From Candidatus Electrothrix aarhusensis (GTDB lineage Bacteria > Desulfobacterota > Desulfobulbia > Desulfobulbales > Desulfobulbaceae), in assembly GCA_004028505.1 (NCBI GenBank), contig MTKO01000092.1:1-64000 (forward strand): a stretch of DNA of 64,000 bases. The letters run 5' to 3'. The notes beneath the pieces are model-generated. The model saw nothing but the letters and a program-made list of their open reading frames with translations. It did not search any database and had not been told where the DNA came from. Below are positions 36,942-47,389 of the stretch, one piece after another; positions within the stretch are counted from its first letter, which is position 1, and the number at the start of each line of letters is the position of its first letter. The position numbers and the translations under genes were made by a program.

Positions 36942-39900
36942 ATGCGAATAAAAACATCCCGATATGCTGTTCTGGTTTCGTTATTGATCCTGCTACTCCC
37001 TTTCCTTGGCACAGCAAGCCAGGACAAATCCGGGGTATCTCCTCAGGTCATATCTCTACCCTCCGGGCCGGGCTCCATTGAAGGACTGGGGGAATCATTC
37101 GAGCCGGAACTGAACACCGGAAGTGCTCCTTTCGGCGTTGCGTTCACCCTTTCGCCTGGTGTTGCCGGGCATACGCCCGCCCTGCGACTGACCTATAACA
37201 GCGGCTACGGCAATACTCCGGTCGGCCTAGGCTGGAACCTGAATATAGAATACATCCAACGCCAAACCGACAAAGGGCTGCCTGAGTATACGAATAACGA
37301 TACCTTTCTTGTCAGCAACGGTGGTGAACTGGTGCCCCTGCCAGACAGCATGTATCGCCAAAAAATAGAAGGTAGCTTTATCCGTTATAAAAAAACAGCG
37401 GACGGCTGGGAGGCATGGCGTCCTGACGGCACCAGACTTTTTTTCGGTACAGAAGAAAACAGCCGTCAGCAGAACGCCCGTGGTGTCTTTGCCTGGTTTC
37501 TGCAACGGGAAGTGGACACCAACGGAAATGGAATCGAGTATCTGTATGAACACGATCAGGGAATGATTTATCTCAGCGAGATCCGCTATTCCATGATGTC
37601 ACCGACCCTGTATAAGGCCGTGCGTCTGCTTTATGAAGACCGGCCTGACGTGTTGACCAACTATATCAGCCGCAGCAAGGTGGTTCAGGCACGACGCCTG
37701 CAAAAGGTAGAAGTGCGTTCAGCTAGTGCTTTGGTGCGTTCCTATCGCTTGAACTATCACCAGAGCAGCTTTCTCTCCCTGCTTGCTTCTGTAACCCAGT
37801 TCGGTACAGACAGCGTCACTGCTCTACCGCCACTTTCCTTTGCGTATTCTGTCTACGACCATGCCAATCAACAGACCGTGGTCATGAGCAATCCACCGCC
37901 TTTTAACACCACCTTAGAAAATTTGGATACTGATCTTGTTGATATTAACGGCGATGCCCTGCCGGATATGGTGCATACAGATGCCTATTCAGGAGAACAT
38001 CGTTTTTATATCAATGGGGGAAAAGGGAACTGGAATCCAACCCGGACAGTCCCGGACAATTCTCCGGCCTACACTCTGAGCACAAACGGGGTCATGATGT
38101 CGGATATGAACGGCGATGGTCGCTCTGACTTGTTTATCAAAAACAGTTTCAACTTTGGTTTCTATAAAAATACCGGAGCCATGAAATGGGAGTCAGCTGA
38201 CTGGCAGCCATGCAGCCCCAATCCGGGCTTCAGCTTTGAGAGCCAGGAAATCCGACTGCTGGATGTCAATAACGACAAGCTCATTGATGTACTCATGGAC
38301 CGGGGAAGTTCTTACGCGGTTTGGCTTAACCGCTCGGATAACGTCTGGAACAACAGCTTTGATTTCCAAACCTGGTTGCCTGATGGCAATTATCTTTCTT
38401 TTGCTGCATCTTCCACCAAGATCAGTGATATGAACGGCGACCGGATGCAGGATCTGGTCTACCTTTTGGATGGTCATCTCTCCTATTTCCCCAGTATGGG
38501 CAACGGTGAATTTGACAGCCAGGTGATCATGAGCAATGCTCCAGCTGGGCTGGGTCAACTGGCAGAACAGGTTGAAATCAGTGATATAGATCGGAATGGG
38601 CTGGCTGATGTGATTTTAGTGAGTAATGGCAGCGTAAAGGTCTGGTTCAATAATGCACGGGGCGGCTTTGAAGATCCTATCACCTATACCGGCACTCCGG
38701 CCTACACCTCCCATTCCCGCCACCGTTTCGCGGATATGAATGGCGACGGTTTCACCGATCTGCTGATCACGGATGATCAGGCAACAGACCGTTTTGCCTA
38801 TGTGGACTTCAACTCCGGCATTCATCCCAACCTGCTCAGTAAAATCAGCAACGGGCTGGGTATGGAAACCGAGATCAACTATTGTTCTTCCACTGAAGAT
38901 TATCTTGCTGATCGGGACAGGGGAGAACCCTGGACCACCACCCTGCCTTTTCCAGTCCAGGTGGTGGCCGGAGTGACAGTGCGGGATCTGCACAGTGGTC
39001 AGGAATACCGGACCGAATATCATTACCGAGATGGGTATTACGATGGAGAGGAAAAAGAATTTCGCGGCTTCGGCGCAGTGCGCAAGCTGGAATTCGGCTC
39101 CCTCAAGGCTCCGACCTTGAAAAACCTCTTCACCTTTGACGTGGGCGACAGCGAAGAAAGCCGCAAGGGGCTGGTCCTTTCTTCGGCAAGCTAGAGGAAA
39201 ACGGCACAGTCAGTCCGCCGGTCGGGCTCTTTGAAACAGCCGACAACGAGCTGGACACACGAGAAATAGCTGTCGGCCTGAACAACGAGCAGGTTCGTTT
39301 TTCCTATATTTCCGCCACAACGAGCACTATCTATGAGAGCGGGACCGTGCCGGTCAGCCTGTATCAGGAAATTGAAAAGGATATCTACGGCAACACCACC
39401 AAGGAGTATCAGTACGGCATTATCGAAGGCACAGACCGGGCCGCAGGTGGGGATGAAATCCTGACGGACACAGCCTATGATATTGATACAGATGCTTGGC
39501 TGATCAATTTGCCCAAAGAGGTGAGCAGCATAGCCCTGGACGGCTCCTTTATTGCCCGGAAACGCTTTTTCTATGACGAAAAAGGCAACCTCCTCCGGGA
39601 AGAAGGCTCGCCTGACGGGACCGCCTTTATCCCGTTGCTCAGGAATGAGTATGACAACTACGGCAATATCATCCTGATCACGGATGCCAATGAAAAATGC
39701 CGTAACATCTACTATGATGCGCAGTTTCACACCTTTCCGATTCAGGAATCCATCTGCGGCCTCAATCTGCTCATGGAAGCGGAATATGACACCGGCCTGG
39801 GGGTAATTACGGAGCATAGAGATTTTAATCAGCAGGTCACGCAATATGACTATGACCCGCTGGGTCGCCTGACTGCCATTATCAGGCCCGGCGATACCCT

Positions 39901-42610
39901 GGCTCTGCCCACCCAGAGCTTTGCCTATCAGGTCGGCAATCCGCTCAGTGCTGTGCGCACCAGTCTCCGGGAGCAGGCAGGCAGTACAGCAACCTACGAC
40001 AGCATAACCTATTACGACGGTTTAGGCCGCAAGCTCCAGACCCGGTCCGAGGATGACAAGGGACGCTGGATTGTGAGCAATGCTGTAGACTTCAATCTTC
40101 GTCGCCAACCGAATCAGCAATGGCAACCCTATTTCAGCAGCACAGCAGCCTATGAAGCGCCTGATCCGAGCAAGCCCTTGACCCATCTTTTCTATGATGC
40201 CAAGGCACGGGTCAGGGAGCAGGTGAACCCGGACAGCACAATCCGCAGAACCGAATTCGCGCCCCTGAGCCGGATCGAATACGATGAAGAGGACATGGCA
40301 ACCGGCGGCCTGCATGCGAACACTCCCACCCGTTTTTTCTCCGACGGTCTTGAACGGTTGATCCGGGTGGAAGAGCAGAACGGGACAGAAATCTATGTGA
40401 CCCGATACGGCTATGACGGCCTCAACAACCTGATCAACATTGAAGATAACGAACAGAACAGCAAGACCATGACCTTTGACGGGCTGGGTCGTAAGCTGTA
40501 TATGAACGACCCGGACAAGCACGAGATGTTTTATGGCTATGATCCGGGTGGAAATCTCACCAGTACCCTGGATGCTGAAAATCAGGAGATCATCTACACC
40601 TATGATGCGGCCAACCGCATACTGACCGAGGTTTTCCAGGGACAGGAGATAGTCCGTTATCATTATGATGAGGATTTTTCTCTTGACTGCCCGGACCTGG
40701 AAAATACCTTGGGTAAGATCGCCTGGATTGAGGATCAGGCAGGCACGGTCTGTTTTTCCTATGATCAACGCGGCAATATGACCGCCAAAAAACGTGCCCT
40801 GGGAGGCCGTACCTTTATCAGCCGCATGGCCTATGACAGCATGGATCGGCTTGTTGAACAGACCTGGCCGGACGGCTTCACCCTGCGCCATGTCTATGAC
40901 CGGGGCAATCGCCTGACTGCTCTACCCGGCTTTGTGGACAGTATCACCTATAATGCAGCGGGAGCGATCACCGATTTTATGTACACCAACGGCATAGCAA
41001 GCCTGTCTGAGTATGACGAGCGGTTGCGCCTTAAACATCGACGGGGCCAAGTAGGCTCCGACCCCGTTTTGCAGGATCTCCGTTTTGACTATGACGGGGT
41101 GGGCAATATCACGGTGATGACAGATCAACGAAGCGCAAAAACGCCCGAAGATCGAAGTCGTTCTTTTGTGTACGATGACCTTTACCGACTAACATCAGCC
41201 ACTGCCCCGGACTGGACCCGAACCTATGCCTATTCCAGTATCGGCAATATGATCTATAAGTCCGATATCGGGGAAATCCGGCACGGGGAAAACGGAGCTG
41301 GCCCCCATGCGCCCACCAGCGTGCCTGATGCAGGGTTGATCTATCGCTATGATGCCAACGGCAACCTGTCTGCCAAGGAGCCTGAATTTAGCACGGTCTT
41401 TGATCAATATAACCGCATGGTGCGCACGGAACAGCAGAACAGCGGGCCTGTAACCGAATACCTGTATGATTCCGGCGGACAACGCCTGAGTAAGCAGGTC
41501 AGGACAGGGGGGGATACCGAAACAACGCTGTATCCAGATAAGTATACTGAGCTGCGCAGCGACCGCCTGATCAAACGGATCTATGCCGGTAATCGGCTGG
41601 TTGCCAGGGTATCAGTTCCCTTTGACCCGGATGTGCTTGCGACCCGTGCCGTGCCGCTTCGGGCTGGTGATTTTGATACAGCCCCGGCAGACGGGCGGAT
41701 TTCCCTGGAGGAGATTCGGGCACAGGGCAAAGACAGTGCTGCGCTGGAAACGGAAGAGGTTGCCGATGCCCTGCGGATTTATCTGGAGCACCTGGAAAGC
41801 GATTCTGAGCTGCTTTCTTTTGCAACTATTGCTCAGGCCCTGCATGAACTGGGTGATCTTGGCGAAGGAGCGGAGGGGGAAGTGCTGTTTTACCTGCCTG
41901 ATCATCTTGGTAGCCCTAGCGTGGTGACGGATGCGGACGGTGCTGTGGTTGAGGAATCGGTGTTTTATCCCTATGGGGCGGATCGGGCTCAGACTGGAAG
42001 TGTGGATAGTGAATACCGGTTTACTGGGAAGGAGCTGGATGGTGAGACCGGGCTGCATTATTTTGAGGCTCGGTATTATGATTCGGTTGTTGGACGGTTT
42101 GTTAGTGTTGATCCGTTGATAGAGGCATCACAAGAGGAGCTAGATACATATATAAATATCCATGACAACAAGTTAACAGATCAATATAAAAATAATTTAA
42201 TGTTGGCGTCTAATTACAATTACACCAACTCTAATCCATTAATATTCATTGATCCTGACGGAGAATGGCTTATACCTGTAATAGGTGCAGTCGCAGTAGT
42301 CGTAGTTATTTTGAATATAGTTGAAGAATTCAAAGAGAGTGCTGATATGATTGATCAAAATAAGGAATACGTAGAAACACATGATGAAATAGATGCACTA
42401 ATACATAGAAACGAATTATTAGCACCTGGTGAGCATGGGCAAAAGTCACCTATGATGCAACAGGCATTAGATATGGCTGAAGCAGTTCCTGGACACACGC
42501 TAACTGCTGATGATACCTTAACTTCATTTGGAATTTCCGCTAGCGGGAATGAAGCCGCAAAGGCAGCAAAGGACACCTATGACATATTCACTGAATTAAA
42601 TGCTGAATAG
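36942..42610 (+). CDS. Giant SpvB/VCBS/RHS-repeat secreted protein with variable C-terminal tip (one -1 frameshift)
   Basis: About 1,889 residues once corrected. In order: signal peptide (YAVLVSLLILLLPFLGTASQ); SpvB domain (LPSGPGSIEGLGESFEPEL, LRLTYNSGYGNTPVGLGWNL); at least six VCBS/FG-GAP calcium loops (DINGDALPD, DMNGDGRSD, DVNNDKLID, DMNGDGFTD); many RHS/YD repeats (YDYDPLGRLT, YSYDQRGNMT type); and an RHS core (SEYRFTGKELDGETGLHYFEARYYDSVVGRFVSVDP). The last 150 or so residues are an AT-rich unique tip with a membrane helix (VIGAVAVVVVILNIV). Frames join near 39174 by lengthening a GG run, giving KGLGPFFGKLEENG. RHS shells enclose toxins or adhesive tips. No immunity-like gene follows. 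Confidence 0.88.
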
Positions 42611-42614
42611 CCGT

Positions 42615-42719
42615 GTAGGGTGCGCCCCGCGCACCATGTATTTTAAAAACACACACAATCGGCAATTGGTTGGCTGTCGATAAAACCGAATTGTTTTCGG
42701 TGCGGGAACCGCACCCTAC
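42615..42719. repeat. REP pair flanking the RAYT on the left
   Basis: GTAGGGTGCGCCCCGCGCACC (42615-42635) and GGTGCGGGAACCGCACCCTAC (42699-42719), in opposite sense. A further REP (42795-42815) ends two bases before the RAYT start codon. Confidence 0.9.
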
Positions 42720-42794
42720 GGGATGCATTGTTTGTTTGGTGGGGATATACAATCGGCGGTGACGGTTGGTTGATGATAAAAAATGAATGATGTT

Positions 42795-42815
42795 GGTGCG
42801 GGGGCCGCATCCTAC
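42795..42815. repeat. REP palindrome immediately before the RAYT start
   Basis: GGTGCGGGGGCCGCATCCTAC. This element directly abuts the RAYT gene, as expected when the transposase acts on its own REPs. Confidence 0.85.
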
Positions 42816-42816
42816 T

Positions 42817-43365
42817 ATGTCGAATTATCGACGGGCCGATGTGAAAGGCGGCACATATTTTTTTACCGTGGTAACGTTTCGACGCCGGACATTCCTCTGC
42901 GATGAGCATGTCCGCACCGCCCTTCGGCAGGCGATTGACACCACGCGGGTGACCCATCCCTTCCGCATTGACGGCTGGGTGCTGCTGCCGGATCATCTGC
43001 ACTGTATGTGGACACTCCCGCCGGATGACGCCGCATTCGGGGTGCGCTGGTCGATGATCAAACGCGCTGTTACCCAACAATGCGCTGATACCCTGCACCG
43101 ACAGGAGCTGATGAGCGCATCCATGCAAAAAAGGAACGAATCCACGCTCTGGCAACGGCGTTTCTGGGAGCATCAAATACAAAACGAAAGGGATTATGCA
43201 CGGCATCTTGACTACATTCATTATAACCCGGTGAAACACGGTCATGCCCGCACGGCTGGCCAATGGCCGTGGTCAACCTTTCATCGCTATGTTGCGGCGG
43301 GAATTTACCCCGCTAACTGGGCCGCTGCTTCTGCTGAACAAGATGGTGATTACGGTGAACCTTGA
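42817..43365 (+). CDS. rayT: REP-associated tyrosine transposase (RAYT)
   Basis: 182 residues of the Y1/HUH single-strand transposase family related to IS200/IS605 TnpA. GGTYFFTVVTFRRR lies at the start, the metal-binding HUH triad is HLHCMW, and the catalytic Tyr is in ARHLDYIHYNPVKHGH. RAYTs are domesticated enzymes that mobilise or maintain REP palindromes. Here REPs flank the gene closely on both sides and recur across the island. I chose ATG 42817; an upstream start would translate REP sequence. Confidence 0.93.
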   Translation: MSNYRRADVKGGTYFFTVVTFRRRTFLCDEHVRTALRQAIDTTRVTHPFRIDGWVLLPDHLHCMWTLPPDDAAFGVRWSMIKRAVTQQCADTLHRQELMSASMQKRNESTLWQRRFWEHQIQNERDYARHLDYIHYNPVKHGHARTAGQWPWSTFHRYVAAGIYPANWAAASAEQDGDYGEP

Positions 43366-43373
43366 CCATTTTT

Positions 43374-43659
43374 GGTGCGGGAACCGCACCCTACGGGATG
43401 GTCTCGAAAACATGTAGGGTGCCGCCCCGCGCACCATTCTGAACAGGATGGTGATTACGGTGAACCATGACCATTTTCGGTGCGGGAACCGCACCCTACG
43501 GATGATCCCGAAAACGTGTAGGGTGCGCCCCGCGCACCATGTGTAAAGATGCACATAATCGGCAACCGATTGGTTTATTGATGAAACCGAATATTTTTTG
43601 GTGCGGAAACCGCACCCTACGGATGATCCCGAAAATATGTAGGGTGCGCCCCGCGCACC
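43374..43659. repeat. Dense REP array downstream of the RAYT
   Basis: Six palindromes alternate in sense: 43374-43394, 43414-43435, 43479-43499, 43518-43538, 43600-43620 and 43639-43659. GGTGCGGGAACCGCACCCTAC and GTAGGGTGCGCCCCGCGCACC forms take turns. The last 26 bases or so of the RAYT reading frame (AAGATGGTGATTACGGTGAA) recur near 43445, so part of the array arose by tandem duplication of about 104 bp that included the gene's 3' end. Confidence 0.92.
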
Positions 43660-43673
43660 ATTCAGGAAATATT

Positions 43674-44359
43674 ATGAAAAAACAAATACTCTCCCTTGCA
43701 ATCATCCTGATCCTATCGACAAACATCGGCTTGGCCGGTACACTCAGCACCTTTTACGGCACAGCGACCATAACCGCACCAGCCGACCTCCCTCCTGTCG
43801 ATTTGGCCTTGCAGCTGGATCTGAACGGAACCGCTGTCCTGCACGACACCAGCTATATCATCCTGGAAAAGACCATGCTTTTTCCGGTGATTCCGCCTTT
43901 GGTAGATGCTCAAGAGGTCGGGCCTCGGCTTGAGGGTACAGTCGGCCCGGATACCTTCCAGCTCCGAACAACCCCGTTTTCTGATCAGGCTGGCGGCAAA
44001 ACCGTTAACCGGCAAATCTTTTTCAATAATGCTGTGGTCGGCAACCAGGGTAACAGCATCACCGGGGAATACAACGAAACCGTTACCGGCCTGCTGCCCG
44101 CCCCCTTTTCCATAACCGGCGAGTTTATTTTGATGCGTCCGGTCAGCAGTCTAAGCGATTCTGTGACAGACAACGACAACAGCGGTTGCCTTGATCTTGA
44201 TGAATCCGGGCCGGAGGCATGGATAAGAATCTGATGGAGTACAGTGATGCCGCAACAGCTCTGTCCATTCGCAATAACGGAGGCGATATGCCTCTATGTA
44301 CTCCTGTGGACAGCCTTGTTCGCGACGCCTTGAAAGAATTTTATGAAAACCAGGAATGA
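43674..44359 (+). CDS. Secreted protein, unknown function (probable -1 frameshift)
   Basis: From ATG 43674 (AGGAAA upstream) the frame gives 186 residues: a signal peptide (ILSLAIILILSTNIGLA) then a beta-rich domain (LDLNGTAVLHDTSYIILEK, NAVVGNQGNSITGEYNETVTG), stopping at 44234. A second frame continues to 44359. Adding one A near 44202 (GAATC to GAAATC) joins them through NSGCLDLDEIRAGGMDKNLMEYSD, a natural Asp-rich continuation. The corrected protein would be about 228 residues. It probably acts outside the cell. No family recognised. Confidence 0.65.
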
Positions 44360-44387
44360 TCCCTGCTGCAAATTAAGGAGAATTATT

Positions 44388-45188
44388 ATGTTGTGCAAAT
44401 TACGCTGCTCTCTACAGCCTGTTTTGCTCGTTTTTTTCTTTACCGCTCTGTCTCTGACCGTAGCAACACCTGCACATACAGCAACAGCAGGTCTATACTT
44501 TGCCGTCCCTCCGGCTCCGGCAGGTGGCACAGCAGCTGTTTTTATCGCTGTGACCTCACCTGATGATATAGAAAGTTTTAGCCTGGAGCTGAATTTTGCC
44601 ACCGGCAACATCCTGACCCTTGCCGTAGCAAGCTGGGAGGAACGTTGGGCCTATTACCCGGAGTCTGCTTTTGGTCCGGCCCCGCAGGCAGAACTCAATG
44701 ATATCCGTCCTAATGGCAACAAAACCAAAATTTTTATCAACGGCTTTGCTCCGAATGGCACATCCGGCAGTATCGGTCGTATCCATTTTGATGTGGCAAG
44801 CGGGGCAGCGGACGGCGACACCCAGGTGCTAAGCTTGACAGGGAAATATCGTTCTAAGAGCACCGGGGAGGTCAAAGAGTTTCTTTCTGCAACGACTACG
44901 TTTACGGTCGGAGAAGATGCTCCGCTGGATACGGATCAGGATGGTATAGATGACGATTGGGAAGAGCAATACTTTGGTGACCTTGTTAGTGCTAATACAC
45001 TCAGTGACTGGGATCAGGACGGTTATACGGATCTACAAGAATACCTCAATCAACTCATCGGCGAAACAGACTCGGAAGGTTGGCCTTATGACCCGAAATC
45101 AATCAACACTCCAGGGGGAACCGGATACCATAAACCCGGTAACGGGAATGTATGGCTGCTTTTTCTACCAGCTATTTTAGGGCGATAA
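44388..45188 (+). CDS. Secreted cohesin-like protein with Asp-rich calcium repeat
   Basis: 266 residues from ATG 44388, preceded by AAGGAG. Signal peptide PVLLVFFFTALSLTVATPAHTA. The body resembles a cohesin-type beta-sandwich (FAVPPAPAGGTAAVFIAVTSPDDIESFSLELNFATG, then GSIGRIHFDVASG). A thrombospondin-3/dockerin-like segment follows (DTDQDGIDDDWEEQYFG, WDQDGYTDLQEYLNQ). The end has Gly-rich sequence and a short hydrophobic VWLLFLPAIL tail, which may anchor or sort the protein. It likely belongs with the other exoproteins of the island. Confidence 0.78.
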   Translation: MLCKLRCSLQPVLLVFFFTALSLTVATPAHTATAGLYFAVPPAPAGGTAAVFIAVTSPDDIESFSLELNFATGNILTLAVASWEERWAYYPESAFGPAPQAELNDIRPNGNKTKIFINGFAPNGTSGSIGRIHFDVASGAADGDTQVLSLTGKYRSKSTGEVKEFLSATTTFTVGEDAPLDTDQDGIDDDWEEQYFGDLVSANTLSDWDQDGYTDLQEYLNQLIGETDSEGWPYDPKSINTPGGTGYHKPGNGNVWLLFLPAILGR

Positions 45189-45225
45189 CAAAGGCCGCAG
45201 AGTCTTTCTCGGGTATGAATCCACC

Positions 45226-46239
45226 ATGAAAAAATGTTCTCTCTGGCTGGAAAAGATCCTGCCGCCGCCCCGGGGCAATTTTATGATCCGGGCAGATCTT
45301 GATAAGGGCTATCGTCGGTTTTCCAGAGGACTCTCACTGATCCTGACGATCTTAGTTTTGGTCCCTATGACCATCATCGCCATTGTTTCCAATTATCAGC
45401 AGGTCACCATTTTTATTCTTTGTGCCCTTGTTGCGGTGCTGGTGGTTTTCCAGCTCAGTGAGGCCATTACCGATCATCTACGCGAGGCCGGTTTAAAGCG
45501 CGAGCAGTTTCTGGCCCGGGCCGAGCAGCCCAATAAGCTGGCCTCCATCGGCAGGCTGGCAGCCGGGGTGGCCCATGAAATTAATAATCCCCTGGCGATC
45601 ATTAATCAGCAGGCTGGCTTGATCCAGGATATTCAAGAGATGTCGCCTGATTTTCCTCACAAGGATATGGTGGAGGAATCCCTTGCAGGCATCCAGAATG
45701 GCGTGCAGCGCTGTAAGGTCATTACTCATCGTCTGCTCGGTTTTGCCCATCAGACCAAGGTGGAAATGGAAAAGGTTGATATCAACGCCCTCCTGTATGA
45801 GGCGGTTGATTTCCTGGCCGAAGAGGCATCGTATAACCAGATCGGCATGGAATTTATTCTTGATGAGGATATCCGGCGTCCTAGGAGCGATCACGGAGAA
45901 CTCTTGCAGATTTTTCTTAATATCATCGCGAACGCTATAGATGCTCTGGCGGAAGGTGGAGGGAGCAGCGGTAGGATAACCCTGAGTAGCAAACAGGTGG
46001 GGACGGAAACCGTTCGTATCTGTATAGCGGATAACGGTCCCGGCATGACAACCGAGGTACAGAAGCATATTTTTGATCCTTTTTTCACAACAAAAGAAAC
46101 AGGGCGGGGGACCGGACTGGGGCTGTCCATTGTCTACGGTCTGATCAGAAAACTGGGCGGCACGGTGAATGTGGTGTCTGAGGTCGGAAAGGGCACGGAA
46201 TTTGAGATTGACCTGCCGGTCCATCAGGAGGAGGAATGA
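45226..46239 (+). CDS. Membrane histidine kinase with minimal sensor region
   Basis: 337 residues. Two membrane helices lie at about 35-85 (LSLILTILVLVPMTIIAIVS, VTIFILCALVAVLVVFQL) with almost no periplasmic loop, so no classic external sensor. The phospho-acceptor His is in RLAAGVAHEINNPLAI (near 120). The ATPase domain is complete: N box NIIANAIDAL, G1 IADNGPGM, F box FDPFFTTK, G2 GTGLGLSIVYG. The end overlaps the next gene (ATGA). A cytoplasmic or membrane cue, or the degenerate partner kinase downstream, may control it. Confidence 0.9.
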   Translation: MKKCSLWLEKILPPPRGNFMIRADLDKGYRRFSRGLSLILTILVLVPMTIIAIVSNYQQVTIFILCALVAVLVVFQLSEAITDHLREAGLKREQFLARAEQPNKLASIGRLAAGVAHEINNPLAIINQQAGLIQDIQEMSPDFPHKDMVEESLAGIQNGVQRCKVITHRLLGFAHQTKVEMEKVDINALLYEAVDFLAEEASYNQIGMEFILDEDIRRPRSDHGELLQIFLNIIANAIDALAEGGGSSGRITLSSKQVGTETVRICIADNGPGMTTEVQKHIFDPFFTTKETGRGTGLGLSIVYGLIRKLGGTVNVVSEVGKGTEFEIDLPVHQEEE

Positions 46240-46658
46240 AGGATAAGGAGCAGGAGATGGGTAAGAATGAAGGGATGAAGCTGCTGATCATTGATGATGA
46301 GGTGGAGTTTGCCGCAACCCTGTGTAGACGTCTCCAGCTGCGCAATATAGACGCAGTTGATGCTCATAGCGGCCAAGAAGGGCTGGTGCTCCTGACCGAG
46401 ATACACCCGAATATCGTTATTCTTGATTTGAAAATGCATGATATGAGTGGGCTGGATGTGCTGGAAAAAATTAAGACCTATGATGCGACGATTGAGGTAA
46501 TTATGCTCACCGGGCACGGTTCGGTTCGGGCTGGAATTGAAGCTGGGGAGAAAGGGGCCTTTGATTATATGATCAAGCCGGTTGATCTGCCTGATCTCTT
46601 GGTCAAGATTGCCGAGGCTGTGAAAAAACAGATTGAGGGCGATGAGGGCAGAGGATGA
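46236..46658 (+). CDS. Stand-alone response regulator receiver protein
   Basis: 140 residues, receiver only. Acidic pocket LLIIDDEVEF, acceptor Asp in IVILDLKMHDMSG (near 67), Thr in MLTGHGS and Lys in MIKPVD. It overlaps the kinase upstream and the kinase-like gene downstream by 4 bases each, so the three are one translational unit. It is a paralogue of the receiver at 27386. Confidence 0.92.
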   Translation: MKDKEQEMGKNEGMKLLIIDDEVEFAATLCRRLQLRNIDAVDAHSGQEGLVLLTEIHPNIVILDLKMHDMSGLDVLEKIKTYDATIEVIMLTGHGSVRAGIEAGEKGAFDYMIKPVDLPDLLVKIAEAVKKQIEGDEGRG

Positions 46659-47389
46659 CAACAGGAATAACAGCAGAGGGGACAGGAGAACAAGAAAGAG
46701 CAATGCGGCAGCAGCAGATGGCCTCTTTTGGTCGGCTGATCGCTGATTTTTCCCATGAGATGCGCAATCATCTTGCTGTGATCCAGGAGGCGAACGGTCT
46801 GCTGGAAGATATTTTGGTAATGGAAGGTACCGAGGGAAATTCGGTTCCGGTCTTGCTGAAGGAGACAGCGGCTCAGATCAGTCAGCGGGTCCGGCGTTCT
46901 GCCGATCTCTGTCAACATCTCAGCGGGATGGCCCATCGTTCCGACACCCCGTGTTCCTCCTTTCAGGTGAATGATCTTGTGGCGGAGCTGGTTATTTTTT
47001 TGGAGCGTTCCACCCGTTCACGGCAGATTTCCTTGCAGCTTGATCAGGGGCAGGGGATTGATCCCATATATAATGAACCTGCCCTGTTGCAGCATGTTCT
47101 CTATCAGCTGTATGCTTTTTCGCTGGAGCTACTGAGTAACGGGCAGACTCTGATCATCAGTACAGCCATCGGTACCGTGCAGACAAAGGGAGGAGTCGCA
47201 ATCAGTTTTCGTTTGGGTGGTGTGCCAAAACTGGATCTGGCAGAGCTGTCTGCAACGGTGTCGGCAGCGATTGCCTCGCTGGGGGCGAAATTGGAAGGTC
47301 TGCAACAGGAAGATTTAGAGGTAACAGAACAAGGTTTCGCGGGTTTTTGCGGATTTAAGTTATTGGTGCCTTCGTTGCCTGTTGCGTAA
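46655..47389 (+). CDS. Histidine-kinase-like protein with degenerate ATPase domain
   Basis: 244 residues. The dimerisation/His domain is intact (MASFGRLIADFSHEMRNHLAVIQE, with the His in SHEMRNH). The catalytic half is decayed: where an N box should be there is LLQHVLYQLYAFSLELLSNG, and no G1 or G2 glycine motifs follow. It probably cannot phosphorylate itself. It may accept or remove phosphate as a phosphotransfer or phosphatase partner of the adjacent kinase and receiver. Confidence 0.78.
   Translation: MTTGITAEGTGEQERAMRQQQMASFGRLIADFSHEMRNHLAVIQEANGLLEDILVMEGTEGNSVPVLLKETAAQISQRVRRSADLCQHLSGMAHRSDTPCSSFQVNDLVAELVIFLERSTRSRQISLQLDQGQGIDPIYNEPALLQHVLYQLYAFSLELLSNGQTLIISTAIGTVQTKGGVAISFRLGGVPKLDLAELSATVSAAIASLGAKLEGLQQEDLEVTEQGFAGFCGFKLLVPSLPVA

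Noticed and set aside
44388..45188. Cellulosome component
   Set aside because: The cohesin-like fold and Asp-rich repeat are shared by many surface proteins, and no glycoside hydrolases or scaffoldin are nearby.
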